Positions 1-8,364 are shown, numbered from the stretch's first letter. The stretch: 64,000 nt of DNA from Sphingobium sp. CECT 9361 (GCF_918741285.1 NZ_CAKKNC010000007.1:124001-188000); one strand, 5' to 3'. Notes: generated by a model from the letters alone, not told the origin. Translations and numbers: made by a program.

Positions 1-531
1 CAACGCGAATCCTGTGCGCCACAGATGCAGCCCGTCGCCCGGGCCGTCCGCTTGCGCGGCAGGCGCGGCGAGATCGAGCAATGTGGGCGCAGCGCGGGAC
101 ACCGAGACAATGGCGCGAATGCGCGCGACTTCGTCTGCCGCCCACAACAGGCGGGACGGTTGCGCGAAACGCGCCCAGACCGACACATTGTCCGCATCCC
201 GTCCGCACAGCCGGTCGAAATCCGGTTCGCTCAGCACCGCATATTTGGCGATCAGGCCCTGATGTTCGAATGGGAATACATTAGGCGGGATCAGCCGGTT
301 AGCGCGGGCCAGCCAGCCTTTGCCATAAGCCGCTTCATAGTCCGATACGATCAGATAGAAATCGAGCATCAGCCCGTCGAGATTGGCTTCCCGCAAGCAG
401 GATCCGTAGAACAGCACCGCGCGCGCTGCGCCGGGATACAGGCTCGCCAATGCCGCCGCCATGGCAACGGCGCGCGGATCGGCAGGCTGCGACAGCTCTT
501 CGGTGACGAGGGCGGAGAGAGAGTGCGACAT
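1..531 (-). CDS. Tam41-like phosphatidate cytidylyltransferase / nucleotidyltransferase (partial, 3' end outside window)
   Basis: Open frame from an ATG at 531 running off the left edge (177 codons seen). The nucleotidyltransferase signature is visible: FYGS at residues 41-44, followed by the MLDFYLIV segment with Asp57. A later IAKYAVLS block and a W-x-R-x-Q-P-x-R stretch match the order of motifs in the mitochondrial CDP-diacylglycerol synthase Tam41/Mmp37. That family makes CDP-diacylglycerol from phosphatidate and CTP at the membrane. The gene lies 46 bp behind a DAGK-type lipid kinase on the same strand, so a kinase product feeding a cytidylyltransferase is a natural reading. A stop codon lies three codons upstream of the ATG, which fixes the start; no strong ribosome site is seen. 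Family membership is recalled from motifs, not searched; substrate is inferred. Confidence 0.72.
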   Translation of the reverse strand, partial: MSHSLSALVTEELSQPADPRAVAMAAALASLYPGAARAVLFYGSCLREANLDGLMLDFYLIVSDYEAAYGKGWLARANRLIPPNVFPFEHQGLIAKYAVLSEPDFDRLCGRDADNVSVWARFAQPSRLLWAADEVARIRAIVSVSRAAPTLLDLAAPAAQADGPGDGLHLWRTGFAL

Positions 532-577
532 CAGGATTCACGGTGTCCGCACGGGGCGAACAGCGCAACTCAGAACA

Positions 578-1546
578 TCACGCCGCCAGCCGCAGAAACG
601 GCACGGGTGCAGTCGAGCGCAGCACGATGGGGTTGCCTGTATTCGCTTCGAAAATTTCTCCGTCCAGAATGACGCTGCTACGATCGCCTTCGATGCGGAT
701 CGTGTCGCCCTGTTCCAGATGGATGCCCTGCATCTTGCGCGTGCCGAAGCGGCCGATCAGCGCAGCCCCGAGCATACGCAGGACTGCCGGACCGTTTTGA
801 TCCACCGCCATCAACTTCAGCGAACCGCGACCCGATTCGCCCGGCTGCGCGCCCAGCAGAAGACGTTCGAGCGTCGTCACGATCAACACCGCAAAACGCC
901 CGGCAAGCTGTCCATCGCGGATGAGCGAAATGGAGACAGGGCGTGCAATCGGCGGCATGAACTTGCCTTTGACCCCGAAGATCACCGAAAACACGACGGC
1001 CAGCGCCGTCAGTGCATGACTGAGACCGTTGGGCAGGCCCAGCGGATAGATCTTGTTGCGGCAATACAGGATGTAATCGGCAAGGCCTGCGCCGCCCAAG
1101 AACATTCCCAAGACCGGGCGACTGCCGTCCTTGCCATCCGACAGAGCAATAAGTTCGCGGACCACGACATGATCGGTCAGGCCGTTCTTCGCGATCTCGA
1201 CGATCCGTTCCAGTGCCTTGATGGGGTCGCCATGAATGCCAAGGTCAAGCGCGATCAGATTGGTCTTTCCATTGGGCAGCACCGCCACCGGCGGCACCTT
1301 ACCCTTGAAATGTTCGCCCTGATATAATTCGGTCAATGCCGCCTGCACCGTGCCGTCGCCGCCATTGATGACGATGACCGCCGGGTTCACCCTCGCAATC
1401 GTCTGCAACGCGCGACCGATCTGGTCGGCATGTTCGACTTCGTAATGGAAAATATCCGGGTTGCCTGCGCAATAGGTGCGCACGCGCGGAAGAGTCTGTC
1501 TATTCCCCGTGGATTGGGGGTTGGACAGCAGCGCGACGCAAACCAT
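578..1546 (-). CDS. Lipid kinase of the diacylglycerol kinase / LCB5 / YegS family
   Basis: 322 residues. The kinase catalytic motif GGDGT is at residues 62-66, in the context VIVINGGDGTVQ, with the N-terminal ALLSNPQSTG nucleotide-fold start and VLPNGKTNLIA at about 90. The family phosphorylates diacylglycerol, sphingoid bases or ceramide with ATP at the inner membrane. The gene sits between a DUF2141 exported protein (19 bp upstream) and a Tam41-like nucleotidyltransferase (46 bp downstream), forming an operon. The bacterial ceramide kinase of Caulobacter (CpgB) belongs to this same broad family, and Sphingomonadales make sphingolipids, so ceramide as well as diacylglycerol is a candidate substrate. 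The fold is certain; the substrate is not. Confidence 0.85.
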   Translation of the reverse strand: MVCVALLSNPQSTGNRQTLPRVRTYCAGNPDIFHYEVEHADQIGRALQTIARVNPAVIVINGGDGTVQAALTELYQGEHFKGKVPPVAVLPNGKTNLIALDLGIHGDPIKALERIVEIAKNGLTDHVVVRELIALSDGKDGSRPVLGMFLGGAGLADYILYCRNKIYPLGLPNGLSHALTALAVVFSVIFGVKGKFMPPIARPVSISLIRDGQLAGRFAVLIVTTLERLLLGAQPGESGRGSLKLMAVDQNGPAVLRMLGAALIGRFGTRKMQGIHLEQGDTIRIEGDRSSVILDGEIFEANTGNPIVLRSTAPVPFLRLAA

Positions 1547-1565
1547 TGGGGGCCGAAACCTTTCG

Positions 1566-2111
1566 TCAGGCGCCCAGAGGCTTGAAGCTCAAGCCCTGGA
1601 CGTAATTGAGGATGACGCGAATCTCGCGCGTGGAGGAACCGACCGCAAATTTCGCCTTGTCGAGATCGGGCTTCCGCTTGAAGGCGAGATCCAAAAGGCT
1701 GACATGCGGGTTGCCGGAAAAACCGCCACCGTCCGAAGACTTGTCGCTCTTTCCGTTGTTATTAGCATCGTGGCGGACATACAGCGCATAGCTGCCCGGT
1801 TTCGGCACCGCGACGCACACGCTCAACGGACCGGAGCGCGGCACGGGCAGTTCCACCCGCTCGAGATACTTTTTCTTTTCCAGAAACGTCCGTGGATTGG
1901 CTTCGTACAACTGCACCCGCAACATGCCGGTGCGCGCCTTTATCCCTTCGACATGCACCAGCACGGCGGAACCGTTACGGTCGCAAGCGGCAGCCTGCGG
2001 ACCTATCGCCTGTGCCGTTGCCGGAGTCGCCGCGATGCCCAGCGCCATCAGGGACGCGACCAATGGCCGCTTCACTGTCTGGAACCTGATCGAAGACAAC
2101 ACTTTCAACAT
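1566..2111 (-). CDS. DUF2141 domain exported protein
   Basis: 181 residues from the ATG at 2111, chosen because AGGAGA lies nine bases upstream; a GTG start at 2120 would add three residues. A basic start and hydrophobic stretch ending in ATPATAQA form a signal peptide of about 36 residues, so the mature protein is periplasmic or surface-exposed. The remainder matches DUF2141: a beta-rich domain with LRVQLYEANP, VCVAVPKPGSYALYVRHDANNNGK (calcium-loop-like DANNNGKSD) and a final strand. Function of DUF2141 is unknown. It opens the operon that continues into the lipid kinase and the Tam41-like protein and diverges from lptF, so the 134 bp between 2111 and 2246 must hold both promoters. Confidence 0.8.
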   Translation of the reverse strand: MLKVLSSIRFQTVKRPLVASLMALGIAATPATAQAIGPQAAACDRNGSAVLVHVEGIKARTGMLRVQLYEANPRTFLEKKKYLERVELPVPRSGPLSVCVAVPKPGSYALYVRHDANNNGKSDKSSDGGGFSGNPHVSLLDLAFKRKPDLDKAKFAVGSSTREIRVILNYVQGLSFKPLGA

Positions 2112-2245
2112 GACCAACACTCTCCTGGAAGCTATAGCGCCTGTCTGGCTTACGCCCGGACCTGCACAGACCCTGTTCGCCCCTCAGGGTGATATGGGCG
2201 CGGTTTGCGGCCAAAACATGGTGATGGAACGACCACATATTGAAA

Positions 2246-3454
2246 ATGCTGACAGCCACTGATCGATATATCGCCCGACTGATCGCCGTTCCGTTGCTCA
2301 GCACCCTCGTCATTGCGGCGATGTTGCTGGTCCTCGACAAGATGCTGCGCCTGTTCGATTTCGTCGCGGCAGAAGGCGGGCCGGTCAGCGTCGTCTGGCG
2401 GATGCTGGCCAATATGATCCCGGAATATTTGTCGCTGGGCATCCCCATAGGGCTGATGCTGGGCGTGTTGCTCGCGTTCCGGCAACTGGCATTGTCATCG
2501 GAACTGGACGTGTTCCGCGGCGTCGGCATGAGCTATGGCCGGTTGCTGCGCGTGCCTTATATGTACGCAATCGGCCTTGCCCTGATTAATCTGGCCATCG
2601 TCGGATTCGTGCAGCCTTATGCCCGCTACGCCTATGAGGGGTTGCGTTTCGAATTGCGATCAGGTGCACTGGGTGCCTCCATCAAGGTCGGCGAGTTCAC
2701 GACTCTGGGCAAGCGCATGACCTTGCGTATCGAGGAAAGCCGCAAGAGTGGCACCGACCTTCACGGCATCTTCATGCGGGTATTGGGGAAGAATGGCCAG
2801 ACATTGGCCGTGACTGCGGCCAGCGGTACATTCCTCGCCACCGACGATCCCGATGTCATCATCTTCCGGCTGCGTGACGGGGTTCTGGTGAACAACGGTC
2901 CGAAATACACCTCGCCGCGCATCCTGAGCTTTTCCAGCCACGATCTGCCCATCGACTTGCCGCAGATCGAGCGTTTTCGCGGTCGCGGCAATGCCGATCA
3001 GGAATTGACGTTGCCCGAACTGGTCCGGGTAGGGAAACAGACTGACGACGGCGAGCTTCGCAATCAGGTGCGCGCCAATTTCCATTTCCGGATGGTCGAA
3101 GTTGCGATGATGATGCTGTTGCCATTGGCGGCGCTGGCCTTTGCCATCCCGCCCAAGCGCTCCACCTCCGCCTTGGGGGTGTTTCTCTCTATCGTCTTCA
3201 TCGTGACCTATCACAAGATCAACGAATATGGCGAAAGCGTCGGCGCGCTGGGCAAGGTGGACCCGGTCATTGCCCTGTGGGTGCCATTCATGGGCGTCGC
3301 GGCTTTGATTCTATGGATGTATCATGTCGTCGCGCATCGCCCCGGCGGCCAGCCGATCGGTGCACTGGAAATCGGCTTTGCCAAACTGGGCAAATGGATC
3401 GGCCGTCGCTTCCGCTTTCTGCGGAGTCGCAAGGTTAAGGGTACGCCCGCATGA
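2246..3454 (+). CDS. lptF: LPS export ABC transporter permease LptF
   Basis: 402 residues from the ATG at 2246 (a TTG at 2240 is also in frame). YjgP/YjgQ family: two N-terminal membrane helices (about 12-35 and 60-85), a conserved EYLSLGIPIGLMLG loop, a large periplasmic beta-jellyroll of about 130 residues, then three further C-terminal helices. LptF and LptG form the transmembrane part of LptB2FG, which extracts LPS from the inner membrane and pushes it to LptC/LptA. The stop overlaps the lptG start by four bases (ATGA), indicating translational coupling. The glycan partner in Sphingomonadales may be LPS or sphingolipid-rich outer leaflet material; that is an open question. Confidence 0.95.
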   Translation: MLTATDRYIARLIAVPLLSTLVIAAMLLVLDKMLRLFDFVAAEGGPVSVVWRMLANMIPEYLSLGIPIGLMLGVLLAFRQLALSSELDVFRGVGMSYGRLLRVPYMYAIGLALINLAIVGFVQPYARYAYEGLRFELRSGALGASIKVGEFTTLGKRMTLRIEESRKSGTDLHGIFMRVLGKNGQTLAVTAASGTFLATDDPDVIIFRLRDGVLVNNGPKYTSPRILSFSSHDLPIDLPQIERFRGRGNADQELTLPELVRVGKQTDDGELRNQVRANFHFRMVEVAMMMLLPLAALAFAIPPKRSTSALGVFLSIVFIVTYHKINEYGESVGALGKVDPVIALWVPFMGVAALILWMYHVVAHRPGGQPIGALEIGFAKLGKWIGRRFRFLRSRKVKGTPA

Positions 3455-4551
3455 TGCTGCAGTTTTTCCCTTCGAAGCGCGTGGCGCTGTATATGGGGCG
3501 GCTGTTCCTTGTCCGCACCATCGCCGTGCTCGCGCTTTTGGTGATGGTGCTGCAAACGCTCGATCTGCTGGGCGAATCGGGGGACGTCCTAGCCTATCCT
3601 GGCAATGGCAACGTGCAATTGTGGAACTACGTCCTGTTGCGCGCGCCCCAGATCATTGCGCGCTTTCTGCCATTTTCGGTGTTGCTGGGCACTTTGGTGA
3701 CGCTGGCTACGCTCAACCAGAACAGCGAAATCATCGCGATGAAGGCTGCAGGGCTTTCCGCGCATCAGATACTGGCCCCGCTCATCATCGTCGCTTTCGG
3801 CATTTCCGCATTCAGCTTTGTTTTCAATGAGCGGATCGTGGCTCGCGCCTCGGCCTCGCTCGATGCCTGGCAAGCGGTCGACTATGGCCCGCGCCCCAAG
3901 GACAGCGGCATCAAGTCCAATATCTGGGTCCGTGACGGAGACGATCTGGTCACCGCCGGTCTGGTTGGCGGACGCGGTAAAGGAACATTGCTGCGCAACG
4001 TCGAGATCTTCAACCGCTCCAATAACAGCCTGACGACGATCATTCAGGCACCGCGTGGCCGTTACGATGCGCAGGGCAGCGGGTGGATTCTGGAAAATGC
4101 ACGATCATTCGATGTCGTGCGTGGTACATCGACCATGCTTGGCACCGTGCGGTTCGGGCGCGATATCCGCCCCGATCAGTTCACACTGGCGAAGGTGGAT
4201 GCCAATGGCCTGTCTATCGGCGCGCTGAGTTCGGCCATTGCCGATCTGAAGGATGCCGGACGTCCCACCGCCGCGCTGGAGGGTGCTTTGTGGCACAAGA
4301 CCTCCGGGCCGCTATCTGCGCTGCTGATGCCCTTGCTGGGGGCTGTTGCTGCGTTCGGACTGGCACGTTCGGGCAAGCTCTTCGTGCGCGCGGTCATTGG
4401 CATGTCGCTCGGCTTCACCTATTTCGTGGCCGATAACTTCGCGCTGGCAATGGGTAATCTGGGTGCCTATCCGCCGCTGATGGCAGCGTGGGCGCCCTTC
4501 CTGCTGTTCCTGCTGGTCGGCGAGACAGTACTGGTCCGCACCGAGGAATAG
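3451..4551 (+). CDS. lptG: LPS export ABC transporter permease LptG
   Basis: 366 residues, the second YjgP/YjgQ-family permease of the LptB2FG exporter. It shows the same layout as LptF: helices near residues 15-35 and 60-85 (FLPFSVLLGTLVTLATLNQ), the NSEIIAMKAAGLSAHQIL coupling-helix segment that docks on LptB, a periplasmic domain, then helices from about 280 to 355. It overlaps lptF by four bases and ends three bases before the convergent desaturase gene, leaving no room for a separate terminator between them. Confidence 0.95.
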   Translation: MMLQFFPSKRVALYMGRLFLVRTIAVLALLVMVLQTLDLLGESGDVLAYPGNGNVQLWNYVLLRAPQIIARFLPFSVLLGTLVTLATLNQNSEIIAMKAAGLSAHQILAPLIIVAFGISAFSFVFNERIVARASASLDAWQAVDYGPRPKDSGIKSNIWVRDGDDLVTAGLVGGRGKGTLLRNVEIFNRSNNSLTTIIQAPRGRYDAQGSGWILENARSFDVVRGTSTMLGTVRFGRDIRPDQFTLAKVDANGLSIGALSSAIADLKDAGRPTAALEGALWHKTSGPLSALLMPLLGAVAAFGLARSGKLFVRAVIGMSLGFTYFVADNFALAMGNLGAYPPLMAAWAPFLLFLLVGETVLVRTEE

Positions 4552-4554
4552 GCG

Positions 4555-5634
4555 TTACCCACGCAGCATCGTGCTCCGCGCGATCTTCCCGACCAGAGGC
4601 AGCATCCCGCGATAATTGCCGCCAGCATAAGATGACTGCGCGTCCATCGTAGCGATCATGCGGACATGGGCCCGGCCCAGTGCGTGATAGGGCACGCTTG
4701 GCAGCAAGTGATGCAGCGCATGATAGCGCAGCCCAACCGGCGCCCATATCTCAGGCAGCACGCCCGGCGGTGGCACATTGACCGAGTCCAGATATTGCGC
4801 TGTCACGGTCATCGCTTCGCCTTCATTCTCCCACAGATGTGCGACCAATGTGCGCAACTGGTTGATGACGGTCATCGCCGAATGGACCGCCATATAAGTC
4901 AGCAACGGCCGCCATCCGAATGCGAAGACGCTGGCGATAAGCGCCAGAGCGAACAGGCAAGCCCCTGCCTCCTGCCAGTACCACTGGCGCTTGAATTCCC
5001 CTTCGGGCGGACGACGGCGAAAGGCGGGATTGATCGACAGCGCAGAATATTGCGCCTCAACCGCGCGACGCAGCGGCGGCACGATCACGCTGAGCGGGGT
5101 CAGCACACCGAAGCGGAAAATGAGGCCCACCGGCGCCAGCATCGCCACAATCACGAACAACGGCAAAGACCACGGCTTCATCAGCGCCAGCGGCAGATAT
5201 TCCGGATCGTTCGCCGTACCATAGCGGGTGCGGGCGTGGTGCAGCGTATGCACCCCTTCATACATGAACGAGGGAATCATCAGCGGCACGCCGATCAGCA
5301 GGTTCCACGCAAAGCGGAACCCCGGCAGCGCGCCTTTGCGGATATGCGTCAGTTCATGGATGAAACTCGCCGCACGATACAGCGTCAGCATCGCAACGAC
5401 GCCGCACGCCAAAGCCAACGGCACGCTATCCAACAGGATGGCACCGGCCAGACCAGCATAGCCGATGGCCGTCGAAATCAGGAAATCCGGCCAGTAGATC
5501 GCCGGGTTCGCAACCGAAAATTCACGGTTCAGCTCCGCTGCCAAACGCAACATCGCTGCATCGTCGGCAATGGGCGCACGACGCCGCTCGGCAGGAAGGG
5601 GAGAAGGCACGGCTATCGTTGTATGAGCAGTCAT
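4555..5634 (-). CDS. Membrane fatty acid (acyl-lipid) desaturase
   Basis: 359 residues with several hydrophobic helices and the three histidine clusters of the membrane di-iron desaturase family: HELTH at about residue 93, HTLHH at about 128, and HALHHLLP near 307. These ligate the di-iron centre that inserts a double bond or hydroxyl into an acyl chain. An excellent ribosome site (AGGAG) lies in the 16 bases before the ATG at 5634. It is divergent from the ceramide-synthase-like gene with 175 bp between the two starts. Its substrate cannot be read from sequence; a phospholipid acyl chain or a sphingoid base are both possible given the neighbours. Confidence 0.9.
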   Translation of the reverse strand: MTAHTTIAVPSPLPAERRRAPIADDAAMLRLAAELNREFSVANPAIYWPDFLISTAIGYAGLAGAILLDSVPLALACGVVAMLTLYRAASFIHELTHIRKGALPGFRFAWNLLIGVPLMIPSFMYEGVHTLHHARTRYGTANDPEYLPLALMKPWSLPLFVIVAMLAPVGLIFRFGVLTPLSVIVPPLRRAVEAQYSALSINPAFRRRPPEGEFKRQWYWQEAGACLFALALIASVFAFGWRPLLTYMAVHSAMTVINQLRTLVAHLWENEGEAMTVTAQYLDSVNVPPPGVLPEIWAPVGLRYHALHHLLPSVPYHALGRAHVRMIATMDAQSSYAGGNYRGMLPLVGKIARSTMLRG

Positions 5635-5809
5635 GCAATTCTCCTATCGGGCAAATGCGCACAGTTCATGGCAGCAACATGGCATATTCAACATTGCGCC
5701 ACGCTGTCCGGAATCAAAATACGTGCCCGACTCAAAATATCTGGCCGACTTGACAAAATGTGAGGCTGCCACGCACTGCTGTCGACGACCTCTAAGCAAA
5801 GACAGCATC

Positions 5810-6967
5810 ATGGCCTCATCTGATTTAGTGATCTCCCCCGTCAGCAACAAGGCTGACCGCAAGGCTTTTGTCGAGCTACCCTGGGCCATCTACGCCAACG
5901 ATCCCGCCTGGGTTCCGCCGCTTAAGGGCGAAGCCCATGATCTGATAACCCCTGGCAAGAACCCGTTTTTCGAACATGCCGAAGCGCAGTTTTTCCTCGC
6001 GCACCGTGACGGGCAGGTCACCGGGCGCATCTCCGCCCATTTCGATCGGCTTGCGCTGGAAATGCCCGTCGAACAGGGCATGGGACCGGGCACGGGCAAT
6101 TTCGGCCTGTTCGAAGCGACGGATGAAGAAGCCGCCCACGCGCTGATCGCGGCCGCTGAAGAATGGCTGCGTGGCAAGGGAATGACCCGAGTTCTGGGTC
6201 CGATATCGCTGTCGATCTGGGAAGAGCCTGGCTTGCTCGTCCACGGTCACGATCATCCGCCGACGGTCATGATGGGCCACAACAGCCCGGCCTATGAAGC
6301 GTGGATCGAAAGCGCGGGATACACCCCCGCCAAGAAACTCAATTGTTACGAAATCAACATCAAGAAGGGCTTTTCCCCTCTGGTCCAGCGGATCGTGGAG
6401 TCCGGTGAGAAAAACCCGCGCATTCGCATCCGGCATGTAAACAAGAAGGATTTCGACAAGGAAGCCGCAATAATCCTCAACATCCTCAACGATGCGTGGG
6501 GCAAGAACTGGGGCTTCGTACCGATCACTGACAGCGAAATCGCGTTCACCGGCAAGAAGCTCCGCCCGATTGTGTACGAAGACCTGATCCGCATTGCCGA
6601 AGTCGATGGCGAACCCGTTGCCTTCATGATGACGCTGCCCGACCTCAACGAAGCGATCAAACCGCTCAACGGTTCGCTTCTACCGTTCGGCTGGGCAAAG
6701 CTGCTGCTGTGGCTGCGCAAGCCTCAGGTGCGGACGATGCGCGTGCCGTTGATGGGCGTGGTCCAGAAGCTTCAGTCCTCCCGCATGGCCAGCCAGCTTG
6801 CCTTCATGATGATTGAACTGATCCGCCGGGACGCCGTGGCCAAATATGGCGCGACACGTGGCGAGATGGGCTGGATCCTGGAAGACAATCAGGGAATGGT
6901 TGCCATTACCAAGGCCATCGATGCCTTCACGAACAAAAGTTACCAGATTTACGAGAAGGGGCTTTAA
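5810..6967 (+). CDS. GNAT-fold acyltransferase, candidate bacterial ceramide synthase (bCerS-like)
   Basis: 385 residues from the ATG at 5810 (MASSDLVISP); the frame is open 59 codons further upstream but that part does not look like protein. Two GNAT-like halves are apparent: an N-terminal one with FFLAHRDGQVTGRISAHFD (residues about 62-80) and a C-terminal one containing RIAEVDGEPVAFMMTLPDLN. Between them lies the family block GPISLSIWEEPGLLVHG. Genes of this type were long annotated as 'dATP pyrophosphohydrolase' or 'N-acetyltransferase', and one in Caulobacter was shown to be the ceramide synthase that N-acylates the sphingoid base. The assignment here rests on recalled resemblance plus the lipid-gene neighbourhood (desaturase, DAGK-type kinase, Tam41-like protein). 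A general N-acyltransferase is the conservative alternative. Confidence 0.6.
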   Translation: MASSDLVISPVSNKADRKAFVELPWAIYANDPAWVPPLKGEAHDLITPGKNPFFEHAEAQFFLAHRDGQVTGRISAHFDRLALEMPVEQGMGPGTGNFGLFEATDEEAAHALIAAAEEWLRGKGMTRVLGPISLSIWEEPGLLVHGHDHPPTVMMGHNSPAYEAWIESAGYTPAKKLNCYEINIKKGFSPLVQRIVESGEKNPRIRIRHVNKKDFDKEAAIILNILNDAWGKNWGFVPITDSEIAFTGKKLRPIVYEDLIRIAEVDGEPVAFMMTLPDLNEAIKPLNGSLLPFGWAKLLLWLRKPQVRTMRVPLMGVVQKLQSSRMASQLAFMMIELIRRDAVAKYGATRGEMGWILEDNQGMVAITKAIDAFTNKSYQIYEKGL

Positions 6968-6987
6968 GGGGGCGGACCTTCTTTCTT

Positions 6988-7105
6988 CGTCACCCCAGCG
7001 AAAGCTGGGGTCTCAGGCGGTGGCGGGATGTGTTTAGTCCCCACACAAATTCCACCCCCGTGCGCCTTAGCCTGAGATGCCAGCCGTCGCTGGCATGACA
7101 ATGAA
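6988..7105. repeat. Inverted pair of REP-like palindromes
   Basis: Two copies of a roughly 30-base element face each other. The first has the hairpin CCCCAGC-GAAA-GCTGGGG at 6993-7010 followed by TCTCAGGC. The second, read on the other strand, has ATGCCAGC-GACG-GCTGGCAT (7077-7096) followed by CTCAGGC. The arms differ but keep pairing by compensating changes. The pair lies between two convergent genes (acyltransferase and xthA), the usual place for REP/BIME-type elements. It may also act as a bidirectional transcription barrier. Confidence 0.8.
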
Positions 7106-7136
7106 GGTTATGGCTGCATTGAGCCATAAAAGCGCC

Positions 7137-7907
7137 CTACCGCAACTCCACCCAGACAGGCGCGTGGTCGCTGGCTTTTTCCCGGCCGCGAAAGTCCTTG
7201 TCGACCTGCGCATCGTGCAGCCGGTCAGCCGCAGCAGGACTGAGAAGCAAGTGATCGATGCGGAAACCCGCGTCGCGCGGCCAGGCGTTCATCTGATAGT
7301 CCCAGAATGTCCACACGCCGCCCTGCGGCTGACGGCTGAGCAACGCATCGGTCCAGCCATCGCCCAGTAACCGGCGATAGGCGGCCCGGCTTTCAGGCTG
7401 CATCAGCGCATCGTCGGCCATCGCGGGCACGGAATAGGTATCCTTGTCACGCGGGATCACATTGTAATCCCCCGCCAACACCGCTGGAATTTCCTCCGCC
7501 CATATTTCCGCCGCGCGCTTGCGCAGGCGATCCATCCAGCGCAGCTTGTAATCGAATTTCGGTCCGGGCTGCGGATTGCCGTTGGGCAGGTAGATGCTGG
7601 CGATCCGAACGCCGTCAACCTCCGCCTCCAGATAGCGGCTATGCTCGTCCTCCGGCTCACCGGCCAAGCCGCGCTGCACCTCGACCGGCACTTGCCCGCG
7701 CGCGAGGATGGCGACGCCGTTGAAGCCCTTCTGCCCATGCCAAATGACGCCATAGCCCGCCGCTTCGATATCCTTCGCCGGGAAGGTCTCGTCCGACGTC
7801 TTGATTTCCTGCAGGCACGCGACATCGGGCCGGGTCTCATCGAGCCATTCGATCAGACGCGGCAGCCGCGCCTTGATGCCGTTGATATTGAACGTTGCGA
7901 TACGCAT
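7137..7907 (-). CDS. xthA: Exodeoxyribonuclease III
   Basis: 256 residues, endonuclease/exonuclease/phosphatase superfamily. Key residues are visible: Asn7 in TFNINGIK, the metal ligand Glu34 in LQEIK, the GDYNVIP block and the C-terminal SDHAPVWVEL with the catalytic Asp-His. It cleaves abasic sites and removes 3' blocking groups in base-excision repair. Length is typical of the family. It is followed by the REP pair and preceded, 36 bp upstream, by erpA on the same strand. Confidence 0.96.
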   Translation of the reverse strand: MRIATFNINGIKARLPRLIEWLDETRPDVACLQEIKTSDETFPAKDIEAAGYGVIWHGQKGFNGVAILARGQVPVEVQRGLAGEPEDEHSRYLEAEVDGVRIASIYLPNGNPQPGPKFDYKLRWMDRLRKRAAEIWAEEIPAVLAGDYNVIPRDKDTYSVPAMADDALMQPESRAAYRRLLGDGWTDALLSRQPQGGVWTFWDYQMNAWPRDAGFRIDHLLLSPAAADRLHDAQVDKDFRGREKASDHAPVWVELR

Positions 7908-7943
7908 TGGCTTAACTGTCCCCCGATACTCGCGTAAGCGCGG

Positions 7944-8270
7944 TCAGACCGAAAAGCTGGATCCGCAGCCGCACCCAGCGGTCGCATTGGGGTTCGTTAC
8001 CTTGAACGCTGCGCCGCCCAGATCCTCGACATAGTCCACCGCCGCGCCGCGGACGAGGTCAAGGCTCATCGGATCGACCACCAAAGTCACGCCATCGCGT
8101 TCTACCGAGACGTCCTCCGCATCGACGGCATCGGCAAGGCCGAAGCGATACTGAAAACCCGAACAGCCCCCACCCTCAACGGCCAGTCGCAGGATCGCGG
8201 CCTTGCCCTGGCGCAGCGCAATGGCGGCAACGCGGGAAGCGGCGGATGGCGTGAGGTCAATGTCTGTCAT
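7944..8270 (-). CDS. erpA: Iron-sulfur cluster insertion protein ErpA/IscA (HesB family)
   Basis: 108 residues. The three conserved cysteines of A-type carriers are present: Cys36 in GGGCSGFQY and Cys100/Cys102 in CGCG near the C-terminus. A-type carriers bind and deliver Fe-S clusters to client enzymes. The ATG at 8270 is only 15 bases from a perfect terminator-type hairpin and has no recognisable Shine-Dalgarno sequence, so the message is either leaderless or read through from upstream. It is followed by xthA. Confidence 0.93.
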   Translation of the reverse strand: MTDIDLTPSAASRVAAIALRQGKAAILRLAVEGGGCSGFQYRFGLADAVDAEDVSVERDGVTLVVDPMSLDLVRGAAVDYVEDLGGAAFKVTNPNATAGCGCGSSFSV

Positions 8271-8285
8271 GCGCTATAGATAGGG

Positions 8286-8333
8286 ATAAGCAAAAGGCCC
8301 GGCAAGCATTCGCTGACCGGGCCTTTTGCTTAT
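8286..8333 (-). terminator. Strong intrinsic terminator hairpin downstream of the M23 peptidase gene
   Basis: A perfect 17-base-pair stem (ATAAGCAAAAGGCCCGG at 8286-8302 against 8317-8333) with a 14-base loop and T-rich 3' arm on both strands. It lies 31 bp past the M23 peptidase stop and 15 bp before the erpA start. Confidence 0.85.
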
Positions 8334-8364
8334 CGACGAAAGGATCGTCGATATTCCTGTGAAT

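Noticed and set aside
335..568. Minus-strand frame of 77 codons overlapping the Tam41-like gene
   Set aside because: It lies in another frame of the clear Tam41-like protein, with an Arg-rich composition typical of a GC-rich shadow frame.
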